Assembly (NCBI GenBank): GCA_030828385.1
Contig: JAURCS010000002.1
Span: 1-64,000 of the forward strand
Reading direction: 5' to 3'
DNA: 64,000 nucleotides
Source of the DNA: Gammaproteobacteria bacterium
GTDB lineage: Bacteria; Pseudomonadota; Gammaproteobacteria; Pseudomonadales; Pseudohongiellaceae
The notes under the pieces are model-generated. The model was given only the letters and a program-made list of their open reading frames with translations. It was not told the DNA's origin and searched no databases. The position numbers and the translations under genes are program-made. The stretch's first letter is position 1; every line of letters starts with the position of its first letter. Below are positions 8,707-17,982 of this stretch, piece after piece.

Positions 8707-9111
8707 TTAGGCAACAATGGGTGGTCTGAATGGGCTTTCTAAAGTTGAGGAAGGAACTACAGAGATAGCGGAAATAATTATTTCTTTTGGTGCTTTTACA
8801 GCTTTCACTCTTAACTGAGGTAATAAGGCTGTATTGATACTTAGACATGAATTACAAAGTTGATCACACTCACAATGATTACTGTTAGCGTGTCCAGTTC
8901 CCTTGGCCAATCCAGACATGTCCATGTCTGCATCCATAGAGTTGTGGCTCATGTTCATCTCACCATGACAGGGTAATTCACTATCCATTTCAGCCATACC
9001 CATGTCTGAGTGTGACATCGGACATTCTAAAAAAGGAGCAGCTAAGACACAGCCACTGAAGAAAAACATCATCAGCAAAACAAGTCTAAATTTATATTTT
9101 GAAGCACTCAT
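8707..9111 (-). CDS. Met/His/Cys-rich secreted protein, probable copper-binding
   Basis: 134 residues with a signal peptide ending VLAAP. The mature N-terminal half is rich in Met, His, Asp and Cys (ECPMSHSDMGMAEMDSE, CHGEMNMSHNSMDADMDM), followed by the Cys cluster HCECDQLCNSC and a plain tail ending PFRPPIVA. The layout resembles small copper-resistance proteins of the DUF2946/CopL type, but I cannot assign it firmly. It lies upstream of cusC in the same direction, separated by 153 bases. Most likely it sequesters copper or silver in the periplasm. Confidence 0.65.
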   Translation of the reverse strand: MSASKYKFRLVLLMMFFFSGCVLAAPFLECPMSHSDMGMAEMDSELPCHGEMNMSHNSMDADMDMSGLAKGTGHANSNHCECDQLCNSCLSINTALLPQLRVKAVKAPKEIIISAISVVPSSTLESPFRPPIVA

Positions 9112-9193
9112 AAGAACATCTTATTCCCAACAAGCATAACTTATCAATACATTTATACATTTCTCTAAGCGTGAATTTTGCGTGTATTAGTCC

Positions 9194-9207
9194 TGCATAG
9201 TTATGCA
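9194..9207. promoter_or_regulatory. Short dyad upstream of the Met-rich gene
   Basis: TGCATAGTTATGCA, arms of six bases around GT, lies 83 bases upstream of the start at 9111 in an AT-rich region. It could be an operator for the copper locus, but no promoter elements align clearly with it. Confidence 0.25.
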
Positions 9208-9280
9208 TGGTGGTGCATTTATCGCAACGAACGCCACAGCAACCTATTGATTTATCAATATATTTATTTTAAATATTGAG

Positions 9281-9328
9281 CTCATAATCCGTTTGTCCCA
9301 GGTTCGAGTCCTGGTGGGCCCACCACTT
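9281..9328 (+). repeat. tRNA 3'-half direct repeat, att-like, copy 2
   Basis: The 45-base core (9281-9325), from CTCATAATCC to the encoded CCA, is identical to copies 1 and 3, and three more bases match copy 3. Upstream bases are AT-rich and unrelated to the flank shared by copies 1 and 3, so homology starts exactly at the anticodon loop. The repeat separates the copper locus from the dehydrogenase-sulfatase cassette; the dehydrogenase stop codon is only five bases after it. Confidence 0.85.
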
Positions 9329-9332
9329 TTCT

Positions 9333-10301
9333 TCACTTTGGCTTGTTTCTCGCCTGTTCCGGCTGTTTACCCTGTAGCACCCTTACCACTTCTTCGCATG
9401 CCCGCTGCCTAAGCTCGATCAATGAAGCAGTTGATGAAAATGCAACATGAGGCGTGACGATATTGTCCTCAGAATACAGCAGGGCTTCCGGTACAGCAGG
9501 CTCGTTTTCCAGCACATCAAGTGCAACCGCCGCCAAATGCCCCGACTGGATGGCTGCTATGACGGCATCGGTATCTACCACACCGCCGCGACTGACGTTG
9601 ATCAACAATGCACCTGGCTTGGTTTTCTCCAGTAGTTCGGAGTCGACCAAATGATGTGTTTCCGGAGTCAAGGGCACATGCAGGATTATCACATCACTTT
9701 TAGATACGAGTTCCGGTAATTCACACGATGTGACATCACCATCGCCAGGCCGCGTTCTCGTATGAACAAGCAATTCAACCCCGAATCCGGCCAATTTTTC
9801 CGCCGTTCGTCTTCCGATTCGGCCATAACCGACGATCCCCACGGTCATGTCAGCTACCCGTCGCAGCTTGGCAATAGAAGGGTCCCATGTACCACTTCGC
9901 ACGCCACGGTCAAAGGGCAGCAATCCCCTGGCCCATGCCAATAGCATGGCAACGGCATGATCGGACACTTCCTCAACACAATAATCGGGCACATTGGTGA
10001 CCCAGATGCCGCGCTTGGTGCAGGCATCCACTGCCAAGTTATCCAAGCCTACTCCCAGACGCGCCGCTATCTTCAGACCGGGTGATGCCGCAATGGCCTT
10101 CTCAGTCACTGGAGCCCAGCAAAACAACAGGGCTTCGGGTTGGTGACGCTGTACAAGTGCCTCGATCTCTTCCTTTGAAGCCGGCACTTTCGGACCGGCG
10201 ACGACATCACAACCCGCCATTTCCAGGATACTAGTTTCCAATTCGATATCCGGCCAGGCAAAGTCGGTGATCAACACGGTTTTACGGCTTTTCTTATTCA
10301 T
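9333..10301 (-). CDS. D-isomer-specific 2-hydroxyacid dehydrogenase (NAD-dependent)
   Basis: About 322 residues from the ATG at 10301; another ATG lies two codons upstream and the frame stays open to 10442, but the extension looks non-homologous. The Rossmann motif VGIVGYGRIGRR binds NAD. The catalytic residues of the family are present: Arg in INVSRGG, Glu in LENEPAVP and His in TPHVAFSS. It resembles phosphoglycerate-dehydrogenase-like and CtBP-like enzymes; the substrate is unclear. The gene ends almost at the tRNA-derived repeat. No strong ribosome-binding site is visible at either ATG. Confidence 0.85.
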   Translation of the reverse strand: MNKKSRKTVLITDFAWPDIELETSILEMAGCDVVAGPKVPASKEEIEALVQRHQPEALLFCWAPVTEKAIAASPGLKIAARLGVGLDNLAVDACTKRGIWVTNVPDYCVEEVSDHAVAMLLAWARGLLPFDRGVRSGTWDPSIAKLRRVADMTVGIVGYGRIGRRTAEKLAGFGVELLVHTRTRPGDGDVTSCELPELVSKSDVIILHVPLTPETHHLVDSELLEKTKPGALLINVSRGGVVDTDAVIAAIQSGHLAAVALDVLENEPAVPEALLYSEDNIVTPHVAFSSTASLIELRQRACEEVVRVLQGKQPEQARNKPK

Positions 10302-10572
10302 ATGCATAATTGTATTGGAGCGTTCTTTTACCAACTCGAGATGGCGAAAGACAGTGGCTTCCGCCCCAGCGCCGAAGCAATATAATCGAGTTGACTGTTT
10401 GCTAGCTTGCCAACCTCGTGGTGCAGGTCCAACGAACCGCAAAAGTCAGCCAGTTTGTCCAGTTCGACTTCCCCAAATGGCTGTTGCATGGGAACGTTCT
10501 CGGGCAAGGAATATAATGTAGAATAGCTAAATAATGTTATTAAAGATGTCTACACAATAAAAGGGAAATCAT

Positions 10573-12021
10573 ATGAAGTTTGTCAAACATCTGGTCTTCA
10601 TGGCAGCCGCGGCACTCCTATTATTGGCTTGCAGTCAGCCCGAACAGTCCCTCCCAACAGAAGCCACTATTGCCTCCACCAAGCCTAACTTCATCATTAT
10701 TTTTACCGATGACATGGGTTACACCGACATCAACCCTTTCAATATCGAGGACCTGCACACACCTAACCTGGATCGTATGGCGGCAGAAGGTGCCAGATTC
10801 ACTAATTTCTATGTCTCCCAGCCAGTCTGCTCAGCTTCCCGCGCCTCGTTATTGACGGGCAGCTACTCCAACCGGGTAGGTATTCAGGGGGCCTTATTTC
10901 CCGGAGATGGGCAGGGACTTGCACTCAGTGAAGTCACTCTTGCGGAAATACTCAAGGCAGAAGGGTATACGACGGGACATTTCGGCAAATGGCATCTAGG
11001 AAGTGATCCCATGTTCATGCCCAACAACCAGGGCTTCGATGAGTATTTTGGCATTCCCTATTCCAACGATATGTGGCCACAGCATCCACTGCAGGACAGG
11101 TTCAATTTTGACGACCTGCCTCTCTATGAAAACGAGGTAATAATAGAAACACTGGAGGACCAGTCTGACCTGACGCAGCGACTTACTAGAAGAAGCACTG
11201 AATTCATTCGGAAAAACAAGGATGCACCATTTTTCCTGTATCTGGCCCATCCGCAACCCCATGTTCCCCTTTTCGCCTCGGCAGCCTTTCGCGGTAGCAC
11301 TGGCATGGGCCTGTACGCCGACGTGATCGCCGAACTGGACTGGTCGGTGGGGCAAATCGTGGACACCTTGACGGAAGAAGGCTTGGATGAGGACACTCTG
11401 GTGATTTTTACTTCCGACAACGGGCCCTGGCTGGTCTTCGGCAATCATGCCGGTTCGGCCGATCCGCTGCGCGAAGGCAAAAATACCACCTTCGAAGGCG
11501 GTGTCAGGGTTCCCTTTATCGCCCGTTGGCCGGGACGGATTCCAGCATCCTATATCAGTGAGACGCCTTTCATGAGTATTGATCTGTTTCCCACACTTGC
11601 ACGCCTGGCCGGAGCGGATTTACCCACCCGAAAAATAGACGGAGTGGATGCTTGGTCGGTGCTCAGTGGACAAAGCCAGAACAGTCCACAAGAGGCCTAC
11701 TTTTTCTATTTCGCCGACAACGAACTACAGGGCGTTCGCTACAACCAGTGGAAACTTGTTTACCCTCATGCCTATCAGAGCCTCAATGGCCGGCCGGGCG
11801 GTCAGGATGGGCGGATGGGCACTTATGAAACGCTACAGGTGGAAGGGATAGAATTGTACGACCTTGCAAAAGATCCCGGTGAGAATATCAACGTGGCCGC
11901 AGAATACCAGGACATCATTGCCACCATCGAAACTCTCGCGGACGACATGCGCGCCGAGCTGGGCGACAGTCTGAATAATATCGAGGGCAGCGGTAGGCGG
12001 TCTGAGGGTAACAGTAATTAA
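10573..12021 (+). CDS. Lipoprotein type I sulfatase (arylsulfatase family)
   Basis: 482 residues with a lipoprotein signal (LLLLACS, lipid-modified Cys20). The metal-binding Asp pair is at 46-47 in FTDDMGY. The active-site motif CSASR is at 86-90; its Cys is converted to formylglycine by a maturase not found here. GHFGKWHLG and FTSDNGPW supply further metal and substrate residues. Start: AAAGGGAAATCAT precedes the ATG. Periplasmic or surface sulfatases of this type act on sulfated glycans common in algae and animal matrix. The nearby G8 proteins make a glycan role plausible, but the exact substrate cannot be told. Confidence 0.85.
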   Translation: MKFVKHLVFMAAAALLLLACSQPEQSLPTEATIASTKPNFIIIFTDDMGYTDINPFNIEDLHTPNLDRMAAEGARFTNFYVSQPVCSASRASLLTGSYSNRVGIQGALFPGDGQGLALSEVTLAEILKAEGYTTGHFGKWHLGSDPMFMPNNQGFDEYFGIPYSNDMWPQHPLQDRFNFDDLPLYENEVIIETLEDQSDLTQRLTRRSTEFIRKNKDAPFFLYLAHPQPHVPLFASAAFRGSTGMGLYADVIAELDWSVGQIVDTLTEEGLDEDTLVIFTSDNGPWLVFGNHAGSADPLREGKNTTFEGGVRVPFIARWPGRIPASYISETPFMSIDLFPTLARLAGADLPTRKIDGVDAWSVLSGQSQNSPQEAYFFYFADNELQGVRYNQWKLVYPHAYQSLNGRPGGQDGRMGTYETLQVEGIELYDLAKDPGENINVAAEYQDIIATIETLADDMRAELGDSLNNIEGSGRRSEGNSN

Positions 12022-12178
12022 GCGAAATCCCAAAATGGGGCTATCAAGTTACACTATCTAAATTGAAAAGGTTAAGGGGCCCCCTAAATATCCAGAGCGG
12101 GCAGTCATAGTCACTTTGTCTTGAATTAGTTAGGTGTTAAGGCTATATATTACTTATATCTGATAAGAGAGTAGCCAA

Positions 12179-12490
12179 ATGAAAAAACAATATGTAACTT
12201 TTAATGATTTCTACAATGAATACTTTCTCACTGGGCATAGCCATAAGTACACCAAGCTATTCCACTTCCTTGCGATTGGTCTTGCCCTAATATCCGGATG
12301 CTTATTCGTTGCAACCCTTGACTGGCGCTGGCTGGCTTTCGCCGTCTTGATTGGGTACAGCCTTTCTATCGCATCTCATTACCTCTTTGAAAAGAACCAC
12401 CCTGCTACTTACGACTATCCCTTCTATAGCTTCTTCAGTGCGTTTCGCATGTTCTTTGAAACACTTATCGGAAAACACCAAATCCTCTAA
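12179..12490 (+). CDS. Mpo1-like / DUF962 membrane protein
   Basis: 103 residues. The start FNDFYNEYFLTGHSHKYTKLFHF, two membrane segments, and SHYLFEKNHPATY followed by YDYPFYSFF match the DUF962 family. In that family conserved His residues bind iron; yeast Mpo1 is a dioxygenase in 2-hydroxy fatty acid alpha-oxidation. The conserved HxxxxEKNxPAT region is intact. It stands alone between the sulfatase and the third tRNA-derived repeat. The bacterial role is unknown; hydroxy-lipid oxidation is only an analogy. Confidence 0.75.
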   Translation: MKKQYVTFNDFYNEYFLTGHSHKYTKLFHFLAIGLALISGCLFVATLDWRWLAFAVLIGYSLSIASHYLFEKNHPATYDYPFYSFFSAFRMFFETLIGKHQIL

Positions 12491-12738
12491 GTCAGTCTAG
12501 TTTGGTTATAGTTGTTCGATAATCGTTCAGAATAGTATGACTACGCCGGGTATGGAACCTATTTAGCTGAGTGGACGAATACCCCCGGGGTGGGGTCTGG
12601 ATACAGAGGTTTTTTTAGAATGTTATGGGGGTACATGGGACAATTTTGGGACACTAATCCCCAATTTCTCACAACAGTCTACAATTGATAACCACATCTT
12701 TATGTTATTATTACGGGGTAAAACTTTTGCTTGCTGTT

Positions 12739-12815
12739 GTCACATATTGGCGTTTATTGGTTGGCTCGGACTCATAATCCGTTTGTCCCAGGTTCGAGTC
12801 CTGGTGGGCCCACCA
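12739..12815 (+). repeat. tRNA 3'-half direct repeat, att-like, copy 3
   Basis: 77 bases identical to copy 1 (1-77), including the 32 non-tRNA bases upstream of the anticodon loop. The pair therefore brackets a 12.7-kb segment as a perfect long direct repeat, as expected of attL/attR ends of one element or of a duplication. The 248 bases between the Mpo1-like gene and this repeat hold no gene I can see. Confidence 0.85.
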
Positions 12816-12886
12816 CTTCATTCCTCTCCGTTAGTTGCGGCACGCCTCAACGGATTAGCCCCAGCCTTTCACTGATACATAAAAAA

Positions 12887-12913
12887 ACCGGCGCGAGCGC
12901 CGGTATTTTTTCT
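12887..12913. terminator. Bidirectional rho-independent terminator after nhaB
   Basis: An eight-base stem ACCGGCGC/GCGCCGGT (12887-12904) is flanked by seven A on the left and a T run on the right, so it can terminate both strands. It sits 15 bases past the nhaB stop. Confidence 0.85.
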
Positions 12914-12928
12914 ACTCATGGTTTTTCT

Positions 12929-14449
12929 TTAGTGCGCAATATAAAGATCGATAGTCAATGCTGCGACCGAAGTACAGACAATAAAGTACGGCAGGGCCAT
13001 CCAGACCATACGGCCATATCCCAGGCGAATCCGCGGTGCTATTGCGGACATCAGTAGGAACAGGAAGGCAGCCTGGCCATTCGGGGTGGACATACTCGGA
13101 ATACCAGTACCCATCACGACCGCCACAGACTGTGCTTCAAAGGCCTCTTTCGCCATTTCACCTGCATCGTAAAGCTCCTTGATCAGGTCCATGTAAATCG
13201 TCGCAACAAACACGTTGTCACTGATTGCTGACAGGAAACCGCTGGAAAGAAATACCATGAATACCTGCTGAGGCCCTTCCAGAGTCAGCACCCACTCCAT
13301 CACCGGGGTAAACATGTGCTGAGTGTTGATCATGGCCACCACCACGTAAAAAACAATCAAAAGTGAAGCAAACGGTAGGCCCGGTGTAAATGCTTCGGCC
13401 AGCTTGTGCTCGTCTGTGACACCCGTCATGGCTGAGGTCAGCACAATGACCCCCAGGCCAATCAAGCCGATTTCAGCCAGGTGCAGGGCTAGCGCCGCTA
13501 CCATCAGGACAGCAACAATACCCTGGATGACCATGACGACCTTGTCATGGGGAGTCAGTTTGTCTTTGAGCTTCTTGTCTTCATCGGTCAGGATCTGGCG
13601 TACAGCAGGCGGCATTACAGCGCCATAACTGAACCAGCCCATTTTTTCGATCACGACACAGGTCAATATACCAGCAAACAGGGTCGGGATAGTGGCTGGT
13701 GACACCTGCATGATGAATTCCATGAAAGTCCAGCCGGCGGCGTTGCCAATCACGATGTTTTCGGGTTCTCCCACTATTGTGCAGACCCCACCGATAGCAG
13801 TACCTACCGCACCATGCATAAGCAAGCCACGCAGGAAAGCACGAAACTTGTCCAGGTCCTCACGATGCAACTCGTCAATATGCCCGTCATCCGGATCAGG
13901 GTCATCATGGTAACCAACACGGGAAACCACCTTTTCATAGACATCGTAGAAACCGGTCGCTATAGCCACCAGGACCGCCAGAATGGTCAGTGCATCCAGA
14001 AAGGCAGAGAGTACGGCCACGAAGATAATCGCCACCAGATTCATCACCACCGGGGACTTGATTCCCAGTAACACGTGGTTGATCAGGGCAAACAGCATAT
14101 CGCGCAAGAAATGCACGCCCGCCACCATGAAAATCACCAATAGTATGACCGGCAGACCGAGTTCAACTTCTTCATACAGGTGATGAGTGTCGGTCAATTG
14201 CAGGATCAGGATCTGCAACCCCAGCAAGCCACCGGTTTGCAGCGGGAAGCATTTCAGGGCCATGGCCAGCGTGCCAATGAATTCGGCCAACATCAACCAT
14301 GAGGTTAGAAGAGGCCCTAAGGTGAAGTAAGCGATGAAATTCAGGACAAGACAAATCAAGACTGCCTTTTTGTACCATGTTGGGGTATTCCCCAGAAACA
14401 TCTGCATTGTGAGTGATTGCTGTCCAGGGACTACCATAAAAATCTCCAA
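12929..14449 (-). CDS. nhaB: Na+/H+ antiporter NhaB
   Basis: 506 residues, polytopic inner-membrane protein, close to E. coli NhaB in length and along the whole sequence: LGNTPTWYKKA, EFIGTLAMALKCFPLQTGGL, FLSAFLDALTILAV, VGEPENIVIG, HLAEIGLIGL, TGVTDEHKLAEAF, SDNVFVATIY and ATPNGQAAFLFLL-like STPNGQAAFLFLL. It exports sodium for protons and supports pH and salt balance, in keeping with a marine host. It is followed by a strong terminator and is a single-gene unit. It lies inside a tRNA-repeat-bounded segment, which is unusual for a housekeeping transporter. Confidence 0.95.
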   Translation of the reverse strand: MEIFMVVPGQQSLTMQMFLGNTPTWYKKAVLICLVLNFIAYFTLGPLLTSWLMLAEFIGTLAMALKCFPLQTGGLLGLQILILQLTDTHHLYEEVELGLPVILLVIFMVAGVHFLRDMLFALINHVLLGIKSPVVMNLVAIIFVAVLSAFLDALTILAVLVAIATGFYDVYEKVVSRVGYHDDPDPDDGHIDELHREDLDKFRAFLRGLLMHGAVGTAIGGVCTIVGEPENIVIGNAAGWTFMEFIMQVSPATIPTLFAGILTCVVIEKMGWFSYGAVMPPAVRQILTDEDKKLKDKLTPHDKVVMVIQGIVAVLMVAALALHLAEIGLIGLGVIVLTSAMTGVTDEHKLAEAFTPGLPFASLLIVFYVVVAMINTQHMFTPVMEWVLTLEGPQQVFMVFLSSGFLSAISDNVFVATIYMDLIKELYDAGEMAKEAFEAQSVAVVMGTGIPSMSTPNGQAAFLFLLMSAIAPRIRLGYGRMVWMALPYFIVCTSVAALTIDLYIAH

Positions 14450-14580
14450 AAGCTGGTCATAAAGTGACTATTCAAAAGTTGTGTTGGATTGGAAATGCTA
14501 AAAAACACACAAGGGGTTTGTATCGGAACCGGAAGAATAATAGTACAGCTCCTAGGAGTCCAGTAAATCAGGCCAGTAGT

Positions 14581-14829
14581 TCATGAAAATGCTGGCTCTC
14601 TTGTCACCTCTGTCTTGGGTCGCAACACCATAATCAGGTCGCTGACCGGCCCGATGAAGGGGAAGAGTTTATCTGTGGAACCAAGCTTTTCGCTGAACAC
14701 GACTTTCGATGCTACCTTGATACCAAGTTTACCCGCCAGCTGCCCCATTGAATAGCCCTGCGTCATCTATGAGAACTCTTCTCTGGCGGAGATGGCGGCC
14801 TTGGAAATCTGGGCCTCGCTTCCGGCCAT
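14581..14829 (-). pseudogene. Unrecognised gene remnant with an in-frame stop
   Basis: Two open pieces lie in one frame, split by a TAG directly before an ATG at 14766. The upstream piece reads MAGSEAQISKAAISAREEFS, the downstream piece MTQGYSMGQLAGKLGIKV and onward, 61 residues ending REPAFS. A further in-frame TGA lies just upstream of the first piece. The codon pattern looks coding, but I do not recognise the family. It could be a decayed gene or two chance frames. Confidence 0.3.
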
Positions 14830-15225
14830 GCGCCGGCGGTATCAACCGTGAGTGCAAATCAAGTTCCTTGCTCTCATGACGGTTGGGACGAATGTGATAA
14901 CCGTTCAAACCGGAAACCAGCGTGACGCCCAGAGCTACGGCGCATGCAGGACGGTTGGCAACTGTGACTACAATCGTACGTATATAAAGCTCCTTGGTTC
15001 CCTTACTTAATTCAAAACAGGCAACAGCCTACCTGCTCACCCGGGTGAATGGAATCCTTGCCGGTGTTTGTTTGCGGCAGATCATGCACTCCAGAGATGA
15101 CTCTGCAGCGGCGGGCTTTCTCACTTCACTCTCATTTTATGGTCTGTAATAACCTCCCAGGGGTGTACCGAGGGCTTTATTCTTTAACTGCAGTAAGCGT
15201 CGTTACTCTGACACTTATCTGGTCG
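14830..15225. other. No recognisable gene
   Basis: About 400 bases between the remnant above and the first G8 gene. I see no convincing frame, RNA gene or strong terminator; a weak inverted repeat (AGTAA/TTACT, near 15190) is the only structure. Confidence 0.5.
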
Positions 15226-17856
15226 TTAGCGGCTGACCGTTATACTGGCTTGCAGATCCGTTGGACGAATAACTTCCATGACCGGAGGTGCGGCCACCAG
15301 CTTGACCCACATGGCATCCCTGTCCTTGAAAAATGAGGTCTCGTTCGCCTGGCGCAAGGCGTCCATGCTGCTCTGTTCCGTTCCGGAGACCGCATCGCTG
15401 AAACCCGGCAGTTCGAACATCACCCATGAGCCCTGGTCCATTTCGGCCAGACTGAGAGTCACTTCGTCTCTTTCGGTAAGCACCTCTATCTCCGTGCCCG
15501 CCTTCACCGTGCTCTGGTCACCGTTTATTTTGAATTCCTTGCCATTGCGAACCAGTGCGATGGGCGCCTGCGGAGGACGACGGGAAAACAGCGCAGCACG
15601 TTGGGAGCGAACAAGAGGCGTGTCCGGTGCATTGGGACTAAGTCCCCCGATCAATGCGTAACGAGCAGTCCGGGATTCGAGATCGACGGCGGCTGGAAAT
15701 TCCCCCCTGGCATCCGAGAGATTCAGGCGACCGATATCACCCGTGCATACAGCGGCATTCCAGTCGGGATGAATCTCACAGCTGTCGTCGGTGACGACGC
15801 TGTCATTCTCGCCGTCGTGCAGCATGATGTGGGAGTCGGGTATACCAGTCACCGAGCCGTCCAGGTCGTGGATCGACAGGGTCCGATAGGCATTGCCGCC
15901 GCGGTTGTCATTATCGAAGCGGGTATCGTATTTCGGAAAATAGGCTGGCTTGGCATTGACGAATTCCGCCCCCTGGATGGAGCTGTTGGTACTGAGCCCC
16001 GCACTGGTGAACAACAGGAAGGACAGCGCGCCTGTTTTTCTTAAGGAGTTGTCCTGGAAATTCACGAATGTGGTGTTTATCACATCATCGCGGTAATCGT
16101 AGTATTCATAGCCACGGATGGGGAAATCCGGAATGGCCGGCTTGGGCAAGCTGCGGCCATAGGCGATTTCCTCTGGCGTGGAGGGATTGCCGATGTTGTC
16201 GGTTTCGCCCACCACCAGCCCATCAATCAGCCGTGAACTGAACGGCAGGCTGCCTATATCACCAGCGGCCTGTGTCATGCCGATGGCATTGTCAGCAAGC
16301 GTCATGTTGCTGTAGACGTAGAGGTCACCCCGGCCCCAGAGGCCGCCATTGCGGTTCTTCCAGGCGGTCAGGTTCTCGAAGTGCGTCTCCATCACCTCAC
16401 TCTCCAGATCGTCAGGATCTGCCAAGGGCTGCAACGGCCAGGAGGCCAGACCGAAGGTGTTATCTTCGTCGATGTGCCGGTCGATCATGAATCCGTCGAA
16501 GTTGGAATGGGCCACGTTGCCCCTGAATGCGCGCAGCGGCGTTCGACGCGGCCAGGTGTTCAGGCTGTCATCCGTGCCCAGAAAGGCGCCATTCGGATGC
16601 ATTGGTATGGAAAACCAGAAGCCGGTGGAATCGGAACCGGCTGCCACGTTGTCGATGTAGCTGTTATCCGGGTTGGTGATCCAGTATGACGACACGGTAT
16701 TATCTGATGGCAGCAGGGTATGCCTGCCGGAAAAACTGATATCCCTGAGTTCACGGCGGTTTTCAGCATCAATCTCACCGTTGGCGGCCAGATTGTTTGG
16801 CACACATTCCATGGTGGGATGACACTTGGTCTGAATCGCCAGGTTTTTAACGAACGCGTTGCCGGTCTCGATGCCATCTTCCATGAAGAAACAATGGCCC
16901 ACGGTGTTGTAGGTGACATTGTTTTCTATCTGCAGGTCATTGGTGCCGTGCACGGTCACACAGCGGTTGAAGGTGTCGTGGATGGCCGCATTCCTGAGGT
17001 ATTGTCCTTTACCGCCCTCACCGACCAGGTGCCAGTGGATCGGATAGCGTGCCAGTTCCATGTGCTGGCCCATGCGATTGAGTTCGACGCCTTCGACATA
17101 CATTTTGCTGGTGATCATCGCCATGATGTGGCCACCGAAGTACGACTCCGCTGCATCTTCTGAAGCCTGTACCTTGATGTTACGGGTCAGGAGTCCCACT
17201 TCGCCGCGCTCATCCACACCATAGGTTATTTCACCAAAGTGCATGTATGCCAGGGGCTGGTCCAGGGTAATGGTGTTGCCGCTGATCGCCGTGATATGGC
17301 GCGTTTCGGCTTGGCGCGGGTTGTAATCCGTGGAGGCCAGCACAATTTCGTCGCCTACCTGCCACTGCTCGGCATTGAGAACTTTAATGGTGGTACTGCC
17401 TTTTTCAGCGGTTTCAGCCAGCCTGGTCCAGGTGTTGGTGATATTACCGTGCAGGTTCAGAGTGCCGCCCGACAGCATGATGCCGCGGTCGCCCATGCCC
17501 ATGAGCTGTTCGCCTTCATTGTTGTCAGTGAGCGTGATGATCGCCTTGTGGGTGAAGGGATTGGCTTCAGTGCCGATCTGCAACTCGCCGAACACCATAA
17601 TCCACTCGGTGGTGAGCGCCAGGTCTGACTCATCTGCAAAGACAAGCTTGCCGTTGATGGTGAGACCACTCAGAGCAGGCGGGCTGATGTCCAGCAAAAC
17701 TTCCTGGTCATTGGCAATCGTCACCTTGTCACCGGCGACCGGAACCTGGTTGTTGGGCCAGGTGGCCGGATCGGCCCAGCGCAGGGACTGCGCCTGGGCG
17801 GCGAATGCTGTAAAAACGAAAAATGGCAGAATGAATAAACGAATGGATGTGCGCAT
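15226..17856 (-). CDS. Secreted G8-domain, CEMIP-like beta-helix protein (paralog 2)
   Basis: 876 residues with a signal peptide (1-22, ending AQAQ). Residues about 24-140 form a G8 domain (WADPATWPNNQVPVAGDKV, then ISPPALSGLTINGKL). A right-handed beta-helix region follows with RYPIHWHLVGEGGKG (270-284), DTFNRCVTVHG and GHCFFMEDGIE (320-330). These strings closely match the animal hyaluronan-depolymerising proteins CEMIP and TMEM2. The C-terminus is a separate domain rich in D and E. It is a tandem paralog of the next gene upstream and may share its transcription. Likely an extracellular glycosaminoglycan or other polysaccharide-active protein; activity is inferred from distant homologs only. 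Confidence 0.8.
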   Translation of the reverse strand: MRTSIRLFILPFFVFTAFAAQAQSLRWADPATWPNNQVPVAGDKVTIANDQEVLLDISPPALSGLTINGKLVFADESDLALTTEWIMVFGELQIGTEANPFTHKAIITLTDNNEGEQLMGMGDRGIMLSGGTLNLHGNITNTWTRLAETAEKGSTTIKVLNAEQWQVGDEIVLASTDYNPRQAETRHITAISGNTITLDQPLAYMHFGEITYGVDERGEVGLLTRNIKVQASEDAAESYFGGHIMAMITSKMYVEGVELNRMGQHMELARYPIHWHLVGEGGKGQYLRNAAIHDTFNRCVTVHGTNDLQIENNVTYNTVGHCFFMEDGIETGNAFVKNLAIQTKCHPTMECVPNNLAANGEIDAENRRELRDISFSGRHTLLPSDNTVSSYWITNPDNSYIDNVAAGSDSTGFWFSIPMHPNGAFLGTDDSLNTWPRRTPLRAFRGNVAHSNFDGFMIDRHIDEDNTFGLASWPLQPLADPDDLESEVMETHFENLTAWKNRNGGLWGRGDLYVYSNMTLADNAIGMTQAAGDIGSLPFSSRLIDGLVVGETDNIGNPSTPEEIAYGRSLPKPAIPDFPIRGYEYYDYRDDVINTTFVNFQDNSLRKTGALSFLLFTSAGLSTNSSIQGAEFVNAKPAYFPKYDTRFDNDNRGGNAYRTLSIHDLDGSVTGIPDSHIMLHDGENDSVVTDDSCEIHPDWNAAVCTGDIGRLNLSDARGEFPAAVDLESRTARYALIGGLSPNAPDTPLVRSQRAALFSRRPPQAPIALVRNGKEFKINGDQSTVKAGTEIEVLTERDEVTLSLAEMDQGSWVMFELPGFSDAVSGTEQSSMDALRQANETSFFKDRDAMWVKLVAAPPVMEVIRPTDLQASITVSR

Positions 17857-17930
17857 GGAATCAGATGTCCCCTGATAGTGTGTTAATTACCCTCCCAAAC
17901 GGGTTACAGAGAATACCATGATTTTTTGGC

Positions 17931-17958
17931 AAAAACCCCCCGACAGGGACGTCGAGGG
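17931..17958 (-). terminator. Rho-independent terminator between the two G8 genes
   Basis: Read on the minus strand: CCCTCGAC, loop GTCCCT, GTCGGGGG, then TTTTT. One G-T pair is in the stem. It lies 25 bases past the stop of the upstream G8 gene, so the two paralogs are probably at least partly separate transcripts. Confidence 0.6.
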
Positions 17959-17982
17959 CCTGGCAAGCAGGCTGGATCCGGC

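Noticed and set aside
9333-10442. Longer start at 10442 for the 2-hydroxyacid dehydrogenase
   Set aside because: The extra 47 residues look non-homologous and the family normally starts close to the VLITDF strand; the ATG at 10301 or 10307 fits better.
33-12815. Integron-type attC sites or CRISPR repeats
   Set aside because: The repeats are 3-9 kb apart, not folded like attC, and match a tRNA 3' half exactly. No short regularly spaced repeats are present anywhere in the window.
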